Shown here: positions 6,775-15,523 of the stretch, one piece after another
Layout of the letters: each line of letters starts with the position of its first letter
How positions within the stretch are numbered: the stretch's first letter is position 1
Source: Deinococcus aquiradiocola
GTDB taxonomy: Bacteria; Deinococcota; Deinococci; Deinococcales; Deinococcaceae
Direction: 5' to 3'
Assembly (NCBI RefSeq): GCF_014646915.1
Contig: NZ_BMOE01000002.1
Location: forward strand, 186,844 to 250,843
DNA: 64,000 nt
Notes under the pieces: generated by a model
What the model was told of the DNA's origin: nothing
Databases searched by the model: none
What the model saw: the letters and a program-made list of their open reading frames with translations, nothing else
Translations under genes and position numbers: made by a program

Positions 6775-7776
6775 GTGCCGGGCGCCCCGTGGGAGCAGCC
6801 GGGATGGGAACAGCATGCCCGGGCATGGATCGCCGATCAGCTTGAACGCTATGGCCTGCGTTGTGACGGGGAGATCGAGCCGGTCCATCGCCTGCCGTGG
6901 TCCAGGGTGCTGAGGGTGCCGTCCGGACGGGGCGACCTGTACTTCAAGGCCTCCCCGCCGGTCTTCGGGCATGAACCGGCCCTCACGCGGACCCTCGGTC
7001 AGCTGTTCCGGGACCGGGTGCCCGAGGTGCTGGCCGCGGACCCGGAACTCGGCTGGCTGCTGATGAAGGACGCCGGAATGACCCTCCGTTCCGCCGCGTC
7101 GGGCGACGAATGGCTGCGGTGTATGGACACCGTCTTCGCCCGGATGGCGGTACTTCAGATGGGGTGCGTGGATCACTCCCCGTCGCTGCTCGCGCTCGGC
7201 GTGCCGGACCGTCGCCTTGCCGGCTTGCCGGAGCACTTCGCGCGTCTGCTGGATGAGCAGGAGCACACTCTGACGCCCGCGCCTGACGCCCTGACCCCGG
7301 GCGAGATCCGGGAGGGCCGCAGGCTGCTGGGGTCCTTCGCTGATCTCTGCTCGGACCTCGCCTCGCGCGGCGTGCCCGAAACACTCCATCACGACGATTT
7401 TCACGACGCGAACGTCTTCGTGGACGTTCGCCTGCAGCGGCCGAGGGTGGCGGACTGGGCGGAAAGCGCGGTGACCCACCCCTTCTGTACGCTGACGGTC
7501 GGACTCCGCAGCGCCGCGCACAATGCCGGGCTCCTGGAGGACTCACCCCGGCTGGGACGGCTGGTTGACGCCTACCTGGAACCCTGGTCGGCTCACGGGA
7601 CGCTGCCCGAACTGCGGGAGGCGCTGAACCTGGCGCTGCGGGTGGGGCGGATCGTCCGTGCGCTCACCTGGGCACACCTGACCGCTTCTCTCCGTCCTGC
7701 CGAGCAGCGGCAGGAGAGCGCGGCTCAGGGTTGGATCCGGATGTACCTGGACGCGGAACGGCACCTGCAGGCGTGA
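6775..7776 (+). CDS. Aminoglycoside-phosphotransferase-like kinase
   Basis: A 333-residue protein of the APH/choline-kinase fold. Visible are the N-lobe strand with an LYFKAS lysine, a hinge region (WLLMKDAGMTL), the Brenner catalytic loop LHHDDFHDANVFVD (HxDxxxxN type, with H-DD-H-D-N), and the metal-binding DWAES a little after it. Such kinases phosphorylate antibiotics, sugars or choline-like alcohols; the substrate is not evident. The start is uncertain. GTG 6775 is preferred because the conserved fold begins soon after and it directly follows the mini-ORF stop. An earlier GTG at 6670 would add 35 residues of low quality. It is a single gene. Confidence 0.72.
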   Translation: MPGAPWEQPGWEQHARAWIADQLERYGLRCDGEIEPVHRLPWSRVLRVPSGRGDLYFKASPPVFGHEPALTRTLGQLFRDRVPEVLAADPELGWLLMKDAGMTLRSAASGDEWLRCMDTVFARMAVLQMGCVDHSPSLLALGVPDRRLAGLPEHFARLLDEQEHTLTPAPDALTPGEIREGRRLLGSFADLCSDLASRGVPETLHHDDFHDANVFVDVRLQRPRVADWAESAVTHPFCTLTVGLRSAAHNAGLLEDSPRLGRLVDAYLEPWSAHGTLPELREALNLALRVGRIVRALTWAHLTASLRPAEQRQESAAQGWIRMYLDAERHLQA

Positions 7777-7992
7777 GCGTCCGTGTGACGTGCGGAAAGG
7801 CCGTGTGACCTTCAGCGGGAAGATTGAAGGGGCCTTACCCTGAAGGCGACCCTGCCGTCCTTCGTGACTGCTCCGGACGCGGCGCTCGGCGGCGTTCCAC
7901 CCGGGTCAGCTCCGGCCCTCGACCGGCGGTGACCGGACGCTTCGAGCGGTCCCGCACCGCTGCTTCACTGTGCTGCGCCTTCAGCTGGGGGG

Positions 7993-8023
7993 TTGACCTT
8001 CCTGTGGCTGGAACTTGTAGCGT
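7993..8023 (+). promoter_or_regulatory. MerR-type promoter/operator with 19-bp spacer
   Basis: The -35 TTGACC (7993-7998) and -10 TAGCGT (8018-8023) are separated by 19 bases, the overlong spacing typical of MerR-controlled promoters. The spacer carries an imperfect dyad (ACCTTCC facing GGAACTT). It lies just before the MerR gene at 8032, so autoregulation is likely. Confidence 0.65.
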
Positions 8024-8031
8024 GTCTGCGT

Positions 8032-8838
8032 ATGCGAGGTCGCCTGATCATCTCCCGGTTCGCCGTCCTGACCGGTCTGTCTCCGAAGACCCTGCGGTAC
8101 TACGACGAGATCGGCCTGCTGCGACCTGCGGACGTGGACGACCTCAACAGCTACCGGTACTACAGCGTCACGCAGATCGACCGGGCTGTCCGCATTCGTC
8201 GGTGGCGCGAACTGGGCCTGCCGCTCGAAGAGATCCGGGACCTGATCGAGCATCCGGCCCGCGTCAGGGACGTGCTCTCCCGGCACGAGCGGCGACTGGG
8301 CACTGAAATCGAGGAGCGTCAGCGGGCGCTTTCGGTGCTGCGCACCTACCTTCAGGAGGACCCGATGAACTACCGTACCGAACAGATTCCCGCCCGACAG
8401 ACCCTGAGCATCCGCACGCGCCTCCACCCCCCTCACTATGAGGTCATTCCGGAGGCGATGGGGGAGCTGATGACGCACGTCAAGGCCAGAGGCTACCTGG
8501 TCGATCGCCCGAGTTTCTTCGTGCACGACAACGACGACCAGGGTGAGGGCAGTCTTCTGGAGGTCTGCGTTCCTGTCGTGGGGAACGTCGAGGGTGACGG
8601 CCGGATCGAGGTGAGGACGTTCGAGGGAGGACGGGCGTTCATCGGGCGGTTCGTCGGTCCTTACGACAAGACGGGGGCCGCGTACTACACGGTGGTCGAG
8701 GAGGCGTTGCGGCGTGAACTCACGATCACGGGCGTGACCGCCGAATTTCACGTCAAGGGCTTCTCGGATACCCCCAATCCCGAGGAGTACGAGACAGACA
8801 TCGCGTTCTTTCTGGAGGAGGGGGGTGAAGACGGCTGA
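8032..8838 (+). CDS. MerR-family regulator with GyrI-like effector domain
   Basis: A 268-residue BmrR-like activator. The winged HTH is at the N-terminus ([20 protein letters not shown], then GLLRPADV and [15 protein letters not shown]). A dimerisation helix follows (residues ~75-105, with [20 protein letters not shown]). A C-terminal GyrI-like ligand domain runs from about residue 115, ending in acidic strands ([14 protein letters not shown]). Such proteins bind hydrophobic cations or drugs and remodel a promoter with a long spacer. ATG 8032 is chosen because it directly follows the MerR-type promoter and the HTH starts within ten residues. The P450 gene 246 bases downstream may be a target, but it has its own gap and ribosome site. 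Confidence 0.88.
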   Translation: MRGRLIISRFAVLTGLSPKTLRYYDEIGLLRPADVDDLNSYRYYSVTQIDRAVRIRRWRELGLPLEEIRDLIEHPARVRDVLSRHERRLGTEIEERQRALSVLRTYLQEDPMNYRTEQIPARQTLSIRTRLHPPHYEVIPEAMGELMTHVKARGYLVDRPSFFVHDNDDQGEGSLLEVCVPVVGNVEGDGRIEVRTFEGGRAFIGRFVGPYDKTGAAYYTVVEEALRRELTITGVTAEFHVKGFSDTPNPEEYETDIAFFLEEGGEDG

Positions 8839-9018
8839 CGGGACCCGGCGGCCGGGGCAACGCGTGGGCTGAAGTGTCGGGAGCGCTGTGCCGGATTGAG
8901 CCGGTTCGGCGGCAGGACGTATCCGCCGGGGACGGCCGTTCAGGAGGCCTCACCGACGAATGGTCAGGCCGGGAACGCCCTGGGTCTGGAGGGAAGCCTT
9001 CCGCTCCCGCCCATGAGT

Positions 9019-9024
9019 TACCGT
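9019..9024 (+). promoter_or_regulatory. Possible -10 box of P450 gene
   Basis: TACCGT lies about 60 bases before the P450 ATG, in the 246-base gap after the MerR gene. No good -35 is seen. The rest of the gap (8839-9084) shows nothing else. Confidence 0.2.
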
Positions 9025-9084
9025 GGGGAGACGAGCATCCGCCGGTCACGGTCCGTGATCCGCTTCATCTGCCCAGGAGGACGT

Positions 9085-10389
9085 ATGACCCACCACCAGA
9101 TTCCCGTGGCTCCCGGCCTGCCCCTGATCGGCAGTCTGTTCCCGATGATTCGGGACACCGAGGGCTTTCTCGCCGCGCAGTACCGCCGGTTGGGCCCGTG
9201 CTTCCGGGTCAGCGTGCTCAACACCTCCATGGTGGTGCTGGGTGGTCCCACGGCCGCTGAAGTGATGGCGGGCAACACCGGAGAACTCGATGCCTGGAAG
9301 GTCTGGGAGGGCATGATCCGCGAGTTCGGCGGGCGGCAGGTGCTGACCATGCTGGAGGGAGCCGAGCATCAGAAGTACCGGGCAGCGACCCGGAACGGTT
9401 TCGCCAGGAGCCGGGTGCTCGAACAGCTTCCGCTGGTGATGAACCTGACCAGGGAGGCGCTGGACCGCACGAACGTCAGTGGGCACCTGAAGGTGGTGCC
9501 GTTCGCGCAGCGGCTGGTGGCCGACTGTATCGGGACCCTGACCCTGGGCCGGAAGCCCGGAGTGCACCTGGCTGATTTCATGACGTACTGGCATACCCAG
9601 CTGGCGGTCCAGCTGGTCAAGTCGGCTCGCCCGTCGGCGCTTCGGCGGCCCGCCTACCTGAAGGCCCGGGCCAGTGCCCGCGCGTTCGCTCAGGAGGTGC
9701 TCGGTCAGGACGCACGGGCGATGACGTCCACCTACGTCGATGACCTGCGTACCCTGGCCCGGACCCAGCCGGAGCTCATGAACGACGAGGAGCTGCTGTT
9801 CATGATGCTGATCCCGTACGTGGCCGGGCTGGACACGGTGGTGAACGTGCTGTCGCTCAGCCTCTACGAACTGTACCGGCGTCCGGAGGTGCTCGCCCGA
9901 GTGCGGGAGGAGGCGCGCCCGCTGGTGGAGGCGGGCCTGCCTGCCGCCCGCCTGCGTGAGTTGAAGGTTCTGCACGCGGTGGTGCTGGAAGTCATGCGTC
10001 TCTACCCGATTGCCAACAATCTGCTGAGGTACGCCACCCGTGATTTCGAGGTCCAGGGGTTTCCGGTCCGGCAGGGCGAGCAGGTCCTGATGGCCCTGTT
10101 CGCGTCTCAGTGGGATCCGGACCTGTTCCGGAATCCCGATCAGTTTGACGTTGACCGTTTTCTCGATCCCCGGAACGAACACCGGCAGAAGGGGGCCTTC
10201 CAGCCGTACGGGTCGGGGGCGCACACCTGTCTGGGCGCGGGCATGGCAGAGGCGCTGCTGGCGTCGATCCTGGCGACGGTGGTGACGCACGGCCGCTTCG
10301 AGCTGTACCCGAAGGCCTTCAGGATGAGGCCCTTCCACTCGGCGAACCTCTCACCGGATCTGCGACTGACGCTGCGCCGACTTCAGTAG
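9085..10389 (+). CDS. Cytochrome P450
   Basis: A 434-residue soluble bacterial P450. Diagnostic parts in order are the Pro-rich N-terminal turn (PVAPGLPLIGSLFP), the C-helix region around residue 95, the I-helix oxygen-activation motif PYVAGLDTVVN (AGxDT), the K-helix ExxR (LEVMR), and the haem loop FQPYGSGAHTCLGAGMAE with the Cys thiolate ligand at about residue 382. No membrane anchor is seen. ATG 9085 follows CAGGAGG (9074-9080); the open frame upstream lacks P450 similarity. No ferredoxin or reductase gene is adjacent, so electron partners must be encoded elsewhere. The substrate is unknown; the O-methyltransferase and Baeyer-Villiger enzyme in the window are not close enough to imply one pathway. 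Confidence 0.92.
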   Translation: MTHHQIPVAPGLPLIGSLFPMIRDTEGFLAAQYRRLGPCFRVSVLNTSMVVLGGPTAAEVMAGNTGELDAWKVWEGMIREFGGRQVLTMLEGAEHQKYRAATRNGFARSRVLEQLPLVMNLTREALDRTNVSGHLKVVPFAQRLVADCIGTLTLGRKPGVHLADFMTYWHTQLAVQLVKSARPSALRRPAYLKARASARAFAQEVLGQDARAMTSTYVDDLRTLARTQPELMNDEELLFMMLIPYVAGLDTVVNVLSLSLYELYRRPEVLARVREEARPLVEAGLPAARLRELKVLHAVVLEVMRLYPIANNLLRYATRDFEVQGFPVRQGEQVLMALFASQWDPDLFRNPDQFDVDRFLDPRNEHRQKGAFQPYGSGAHTCLGAGMAEALLASILATVVTHGRFELYPKAFRMRPFHSANLSPDLRLTLRRLQ

Positions 10390-10457
10390 CGGTCCCGTCT
10401 GCTGTGGCGTCAGGTCGGCCTTGCCGGGGGTTCCGGCGGGGTGCGGGGTTGTGTCTG

Positions 10458-11642
10458 TCAGTCGCTGGCCTGCAGGCTGGGGTGTGGGTGGCGGTCGAGG
10501 CGGGCGCTGAGCAGGGTGAGCAGCAGACCGCCCGTGACGAAGAGGGCGCCGATCCAGGGGGTGGCGCGCAGGCCCAGGGTGCTGCTGACGACGAGGCCGC
10601 CCACCAGGGCACCGACGGCGATGCCGAGGTTGAACGCCGCGATGTTCAGGGCGCTGGCGACGTCCACTCCGCCGGGCGTGTAACGCTGCGCGAGCTGCAC
10701 CACGTACACCTGCAGGCCCGGGACGTTGGCGAAGGCGAGGGCGCCCATCAGGAACAGGGTGACGACGGCGAGGGCCGGGTGCGGCGCGGTGAAGGTGAAG
10801 CCGAGCAGCACCACGGCCTGCGCGAGGAACAGTCCCACGAGTGCGCGGACGGGGTCGCGGTCGGCGAGTCGGCCGCCCACGATGTTCCCGATGGCGATGG
10901 CGACCCCGTACACGAGCAGCAGGACGCTGACCATGCCGGCACTGAAGCCGCTGATCGTTTCGAGGACGCTGCCGAGGTAGGTGAAGGTGACGAAGGTGCC
11001 GCCGTATCCGAGGGCGGTCATGCCGAGGACGAGCAGCAGGCGCGGGTGCAGGAGGACGCGTGCCTGTGTGTTGAGGGGGGTGGCCGCGCCGCGCGGCAGG
11101 GTGCGGGGGAGGAGGGCGCCGGTGGCGAGCAGTGAGACGACGCCGAGTGCGGCGATGATCCAGAAGGTGGCGCGCCATCCGAGGTGCTGGCCGACCCAGG
11201 TGCCGGCGGGCACGCCGAGGGCGGTGGCGAGGGTGAGGCCGGCGAACATGGTGGCGATGGTGCTGGCGCGTTTCTCGGGTGGGACGAGGCTGGCGGCGAT
11301 GGTGCTGCCGACGCTGAAGAACACGCCATGCGCGAGGGCGCTGAGGATCCGTGCCGTCATGAGCAGCGCGTAGTTGCCGGAGAGGGCGGCGGCGATGTTC
11401 GCGCCGGTGAAGAGGGTCATCAGGCCGAGCAGGAGGTGCTTGCGGGGGAGGCGGCCGGTGAGGGCCGTCAGGATGGGGGCGCCGATGGCGACGCCGAGGG
11501 CGTAGCCGCTGACGAGCAGGCCGGCGCTGGGGACGCTGACGCCGAGGTCGGCGGCGATGGTGTTGAGCAGGCCGACGACGACGAATTCGGTCGTGCCGAT
11601 GGCGAAGGCGCTGACGGCGAGGGCGAGGAGGGCTGGGGGCAT
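10458..11642 (-). CDS. MFS drug-efflux transporter (DHA1, AraJ/YdhP-like)
   Basis: A 394-residue, twelve-helix major facilitator. It opens with the DHA1 N-terminal helix AFAIGTTEFVVVGLL; the GTTEF signature in helix 1 is typical of the AraJ/YdhP/chloramphenicol-exporter branch. It carries the loop 2-3 motif A variant (LTGRLPRKHLLLGLM) and a helix 4-5 stretch GVFFSVGSTIAASLVPPEKR. The ATG at 11642 has GGAAGGAG just upstream. It is divergent from a MarR-type gene across a 221-base gap with two perfect palindromes, so it is probably repressed by that regulator. It converges with the P450 gene (68-base gap). The substrate is unknown. Confidence 0.88.
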   Translation of the reverse strand: MPPALLALAVSAFAIGTTEFVVVGLLNTIAADLGVSVPSAGLLVSGYALGVAIGAPILTALTGRLPRKHLLLGLMTLFTGANIAAALSGNYALLMTARILSALAHGVFFSVGSTIAASLVPPEKRASTIATMFAGLTLATALGVPAGTWVGQHLGWRATFWIIAALGVVSLLATGALLPRTLPRGAATPLNTQARVLLHPRLLLVLGMTALGYGGTFVTFTYLGSVLETISGFSAGMVSVLLLVYGVAIAIGNIVGGRLADRDPVRALVGLFLAQAVVLLGFTFTAPHPALAVVTLFLMGALAFANVPGLQVYVVQLAQRYTPGGVDVASALNIAAFNLGIAVGALVGGLVVSSTLGLRATPWIGALFVTGGLLLTLLSARLDRHPHPSLQASD

Positions 11643-11704
11643 GGGAACTCCTTCCGGGTGAGGGTCCGGCGGGCCGGGCGGGGTGAATGTGTTATCCTTT
11701 CACA

Positions 11705-11734
11705 TGCTTGCGCAAGCAATCTTTGCGCGCGCAA
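11705..11734. promoter_or_regulatory. Two tandem palindromic operators between MFS and MarR genes
   Basis: TGCTTGCGCAAGCA (11705-11718) is a perfect 14-bp palindrome, and TTGCGCGCGCAA (11723-11734) a perfect 12-bp palindrome. Both carry TTGCG/CGCAA arms. Their centres are 17 bases apart, about one and a half helical turns. They are likely sites for the adjacent MarR-family protein. Confidence 0.65.
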
Positions 11735-11863
11735 GTAAGTTAGTCCGGTCGAGCAGACCTGTCAACCCCCGGCCCCCCGGCTCCACCTCCGCCCGCCGTT
11801 TCCCACTCCCCCGACGCCGCAGGGCACCCGCGGTCCCGCCGGATCAGGCACACTGGAACGCAC

Positions 11864-12244
11864 ATGACCGAACTCGAACACCGCTGGCAGACCCTCGACC
11901 GGCACTGGCAGACCCTCAACCGCGCCCTCGAACAGGCCCTTCAGCAGCACGCCCTCAGCGTCAGCGAGTACAGGGTGCTCGTCGCCCTCGAAGCCAAACC
12001 CGACCACCACCACCGGATGCAGGTCCTCGCCGAACTCGTCGGCCTCTCCCAGAGCGCGACCACCCGCCTCGTCACCCGCCTCGAAGCGCAGGACTGCGGC
12101 CTCCTCGCCCGCTACATGTGCGACACCGACCGCCGGGGCGTCTACACCGAGATCACCGCCGCCGGCCTGCAGAAACTCGCCGCGGCACGCACGACCGTCC
12201 ACGCCACCCTCGAACGCCACCGAGGCGAGCTGCCCCCCGGCTGA
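11864..12244 (+). CDS. MarR-family regulator
   Basis: A 126-residue protein, a little short for MarR (usually 140-160). It holds the winged helix-turn-helix. The strand-helix run SVSEYRVLVALEAKP is followed by the recognition segment LAELVGLSQSATTRLVTRLE and the wing LARYMCDTDRRGVYTEITAAG. One Cys lies before the wing (AQDCGLL) and another in it (MCDTD), so redox sensing is possible but unproven. The gene is divergent from the MFS exporter with palindromic sites between. It ends 3 bases short of the convergent GH38 gene end, leaving essentially no space for a dedicated terminator. Confidence 0.85.
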   Translation: MTELEHRWQTLDRHWQTLNRALEQALQQHALSVSEYRVLVALEAKPDHHHRMQVLAELVGLSQSATTRLVTRLEAQDCGLLARYMCDTDRRGVYTEITAAGLQKLAAARTTVHATLERHRGELPPG

Positions 12245-12247
12245 AGG

Positions 12248-15200
12248 TCAGGACGACCGCGTGACCTTCAGCGTGACGATCTCGAAGGGCTTCACCCCGA
12301 AGGTCACCCGGCCCTCCGTCACGTCCAGCGCCCCGTCCTCCAATGCATTGTCGCCTGAAGGGTCTTCGAGCAGGTTCACGCGGCACGCGCCCGTCAGGCC
12401 CGCGAGGTGCAGGGTGGCGCGACCGCGCTCCCCGTGCGCCTCATACACGCGCACGATCACGCCGTCCCCGTCCTCGGCGCGTTTCAGGGCGCTCAGGACG
12501 AGCGGCAGGCCCGACACGCGCAGCGGCGGCGCGGCGTCCCGCTCGCCCGGCAGCACGACGAGCGGACTGTTGAGGTCCAGGCCCTCCCGCACCGTTCCGG
12601 CCGACCGCCAGTCGCCCGCGTGCGGGTAGAGGGCGTACGTGAACTCGTGCGGTCCCAGGTCCGCTTCCGGGTCGGGCCACATCGGGCCGCGCACCACGCT
12701 CAGCGCGAGCGTGCCGTGCAGGGCGCTGTGCCCGTAGCGGCCGTCGTTCAGCACGGACAGGCCCGAGCCGGGTTCGGAGAGGTCCAGCCAGCGGTGGGCG
12801 CTCACCTCGAACTGCGCGGCGTCGTGCGGCATGTTGCGGTGGTTCGCGCGGGCCTGCGCGCCCATCGCGGTTTCCGCCCACGTCTCGTGCGCGTGCAGGG
12901 TGGTGTGCGTCACGGCGCGCAGCAGCATGCGCCGCTCGTGCCAGTCCACGCGGGTCTGGACGTCCAGCCGCTGCCGGTCCGCGTGCAGCGTGAAGTCGCG
13001 CACGATCACGCTCTCCCGCCACGCCTGACGGACGCGCACCGTGGCGCGCAGCGGGCCGTCCTGCAGGACCTGCACGGTGCAGGGACCGTCGAGCGGGCGG
13101 CCGTTGGCGTGGTCTACCGTCTCGTCGAGGCCGTGCGCGACGTCCCACGCCTCCCAGGCGTACGGCAGGTCCGGGTACGCCAGCAGGCGGTGCCCGTCCG
13201 TGCCGAGCATCTCGCGGTCCTGCCGCAGGTCCGTCAGGTGCGTGAGCGTCCCGTCCGGCCCGATCACGGCCCGCAGGCCCCGGTGCGAGAGGACCGCGCG
13301 GTCGCCCTCCAGCGCGGCGCGCACCGCCGCCTCCGGGAGGCTCGCCGTGAGGTGGGCGTGGCCTGGGGCAGGGTGGTCAGAGGTGGCGGGTTCCGTGACG
13401 AGCGTGACCTGGCCGCACGCGGGAACCACGTGCCGGTCCGCGTGCACGAGCAGGCCGCCCTCGACCTCCTGCGTGGGGAGGCGCTCACCGTTCAGCGTGA
13501 CGGTCACGTCGCCCGCCACGTCCGGCAGCACGGCCGTGAGGGGCCGGTCCCACAGCTGCGGGTTCGCGACCGTCCAGCGGTCCTGGACAGCGCGCTGCCC
13601 GGCCTGCACCAGCTGCCCGGCGCGCGCGACGACGCCCTCCAGTTCGGGGAGGGCCGTGTCGTACACCTCACGGATGCTGGAGCCCGGCAGGATGTCGTGA
13701 AACTGGTTGAGCAGCACGGCTTTCCACAGCGAGGCGAACACGTCCGCGCCCACCTCGCCGCTCCAGGCGGTGAGCGCTTCGGCCTCCATCAGGCGGTGCT
13801 CCGCCTGCCGGTTGAGCCGCTTCACGCGCGCCTGGGCCGTGAGCGTGCCCCGGTGCAGCTGCAGGTACAGTTCCCCGCGCCACACCGGCAGCCCCGCGCG
13901 CGGCAGGCGTGCGAAGAACTCGTCCACCCGCGTCATCCGCAGGCGGGGGAGCGCCGGGAAGTCCCGCAGCACCCGGTAGCGCTGCAGCATCTCGCCGGTC
14001 GGGCCGCCCCCACCGTCTCCGTACCCGAAGGTGAAGAGGCTCTCCGGGGCGCGCTCCTCCCACGCGGGCAGGGCGCGTCCGCGCGCGTTCCCCCACGCGC
14101 CGAGCAGGTCGCCCGCCTGCACGTCGCCGTTGTACCCGCCCAGGCCGGGACTGTGCCCGCCGGGATTGTCGACGCTGTGCGCCACCACGCGGCTCCCGTC
14201 GAGGCCCTCCCAGTGGAACAGGTCGTGCGGGAAGCGCGTCTCCTCGTTCCAGTTGAGTTTCGTGGTGAAGAATCCCGTCACGCCCGCCTGCAGCAGCAGT
14301 TGCGGCAGGGCGGGCGTGAAGCCGAAGGTGTCGGGCAGCCACGCGACCGTGCAGGTGCGCCCGAACGTCTCCCGGAAGTACCGCTGGCCGTACAGGAGCT
14401 GCCGGGCCATGGCCTCGCCGCCCGTCATCTGCGCGTCCGGCTCGACCCACATGCCGCCCACCGGTTCCACGCGCCCCTCCTGCACGCGCTCCCGCAGCTG
14501 CGCGAACAGCTGCGGGTCGTCGTGCTCCAGCCACGCGTACAGCTGCGCGGACGACTGGTTGAACACGAAGTCCGGGTCGGCCCGCATGAGTTCCAGCACC
14601 GTCCCGAGCGTCCGCTGCGCCTTGCGGCGCGTCTCGTGCACCGGCCACAGCCACCCCAGGTCCAGGTGCGCGTGCCCGCTCAGCGCGAGCTGCCCGCGCG
14701 CCGGGAACCTCTCCCGCAGGTGGGTCAGACCGGCCCGCAGCTCCGCGAGGGCCTGCCGGACCCGGACGAGCGCGTCTTCCGGCAGCGGAGACGCGGCGGG
14801 CAGCGGGTCCGGCGCCCGCCAGATGCCCTGCGTGAACGCTTCACCGCCGCCCAGCGCGTGCAGCCGCGCGAGGTGCGCGTCCGCGCCGCTCGGCCAGTCC
14901 AGGCGGCGCAGCACGCCCTCCGTCACGTTCAGCAGCGCGTCCGTCACCTCCGGATCACGCTCCTGCAGGGCGCGCGCGGCGGACGCCGTGACGGAGAGCG
15001 TGAGCGCGAGTTCCTCCACGTCCGCCTGCGGGACGCTCAGGCGCGCCGCCTCCAGGTGCGGTCTCGGGACGGGCGACCCGAACAGGCCGCGCGCCACGGC
15101 CTGCACCTCAACCGTCACGGAAGCGCCCGCCGAGACGCCCGTCCCGAGCGGAAGGCGGCGATGGTAGGGGTTCAGGCCGCCCCGGTACACCTGCTCGCCG

Positions 15201-15523
15201 TCCACGCTCACCGTCACGAGCGCCTCGCCGCCCACGTCGAGCTCCAGCACGAGCATCCCGCCCGTCAGGGCGTCCGGGACGCGCGCCGCTCCCCGCAGCA
15301 AGGCGGGGGCGTCCCGGCCGTCCGGGCCGGTGACCGCAGTCGGGCCGGTGCCCGCCGTGCGTGCCGGCCACGCGTCCCCCACCCGCAGCGGTGCCTGCGG
15401 CCCGCCCGGCGCCTGGAAGGTCCAGTCGTCCACCGTCACCCACGTCCGGTCCCGCCACGCGCCGATCGCCTGCACCTGCGCCTCCAGCGCCCGCAGGCGC
15501 CGCTCCGCGAGGGAGAGCGTCAC
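12248..15523 (-). CDS. GH38 alpha-mannosidase
   Basis: A 1091-residue glycoside hydrolase family 38 enzyme that hydrolyses alpha-mannosides with retention. The N-terminal catalytic domain carries the zinc motif SGHAHLDLGWLWPVHETRRK (HxD, near residue 280) and the nucleophile motif WLPDTFGF (Asp near 396), followed by TTKLNWNEETRFPHDLFHWEG. Middle and C-terminal beta domains follow (LSVLNDGRYGH near 930). There is no signal peptide, so it should act in the cytoplasm on imported oligosaccharides. The GTG at 15523 is preferred because GGGAGGAG lies at 15527-15534 and it overlaps the GH125 stop by 4 bases (GTGA). It is the last gene of the mannoside operon. Confidence 0.92.
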   Translation of the reverse strand: MTLSLAERRLRALEAQVQAIGAWRDRTWVTVDDWTFQAPGGPQAPLRVGDAWPARTAGTGPTAVTGPDGRDAPALLRGAARVPDALTGGMLVLELDVGGEALVTVSVDGEQVYRGGLNPYHRRLPLGTGVSAGASVTVEVQAVARGLFGSPVPRPHLEAARLSVPQADVEELALTLSVTASAARALQERDPEVTDALLNVTEGVLRRLDWPSGADAHLARLHALGGGEAFTQGIWRAPDPLPAASPLPEDALVRVRQALAELRAGLTHLRERFPARGQLALSGHAHLDLGWLWPVHETRRKAQRTLGTVLELMRADPDFVFNQSSAQLYAWLEHDDPQLFAQLRERVQEGRVEPVGGMWVEPDAQMTGGEAMARQLLYGQRYFRETFGRTCTVAWLPDTFGFTPALPQLLLQAGVTGFFTTKLNWNEETRFPHDLFHWEGLDGSRVVAHSVDNPGGHSPGLGGYNGDVQAGDLLGAWGNARGRALPAWEERAPESLFTFGYGDGGGGPTGEMLQRYRVLRDFPALPRLRMTRVDEFFARLPRAGLPVWRGELYLQLHRGTLTAQARVKRLNRQAEHRLMEAEALTAWSGEVGADVFASLWKAVLLNQFHDILPGSSIREVYDTALPELEGVVARAGQLVQAGQRAVQDRWTVANPQLWDRPLTAVLPDVAGDVTVTLNGERLPTQEVEGGLLVHADRHVVPACGQVTLVTEPATSDHPAPGHAHLTASLPEAAVRAALEGDRAVLSHRGLRAVIGPDGTLTHLTDLRQDREMLGTDGHRLLAYPDLPYAWEAWDVAHGLDETVDHANGRPLDGPCTVQVLQDGPLRATVRVRQAWRESVIVRDFTLHADRQRLDVQTRVDWHERRMLLRAVTHTTLHAHETWAETAMGAQARANHRNMPHDAAQFEVSAHRWLDLSEPGSGLSVLNDGRYGHSALHGTLALSVVRGPMWPDPEADLGPHEFTYALYPHAGDWRSAGTVREGLDLNSPLVVLPGERDAAPPLRVSGLPLVLSALKRAEDGDGVIVRVYEAHGERGRATLHLAGLTGACRVNLLEDPSGDNALEDGALDVTEGRVTFGVKPFEIVTLKVTRSS

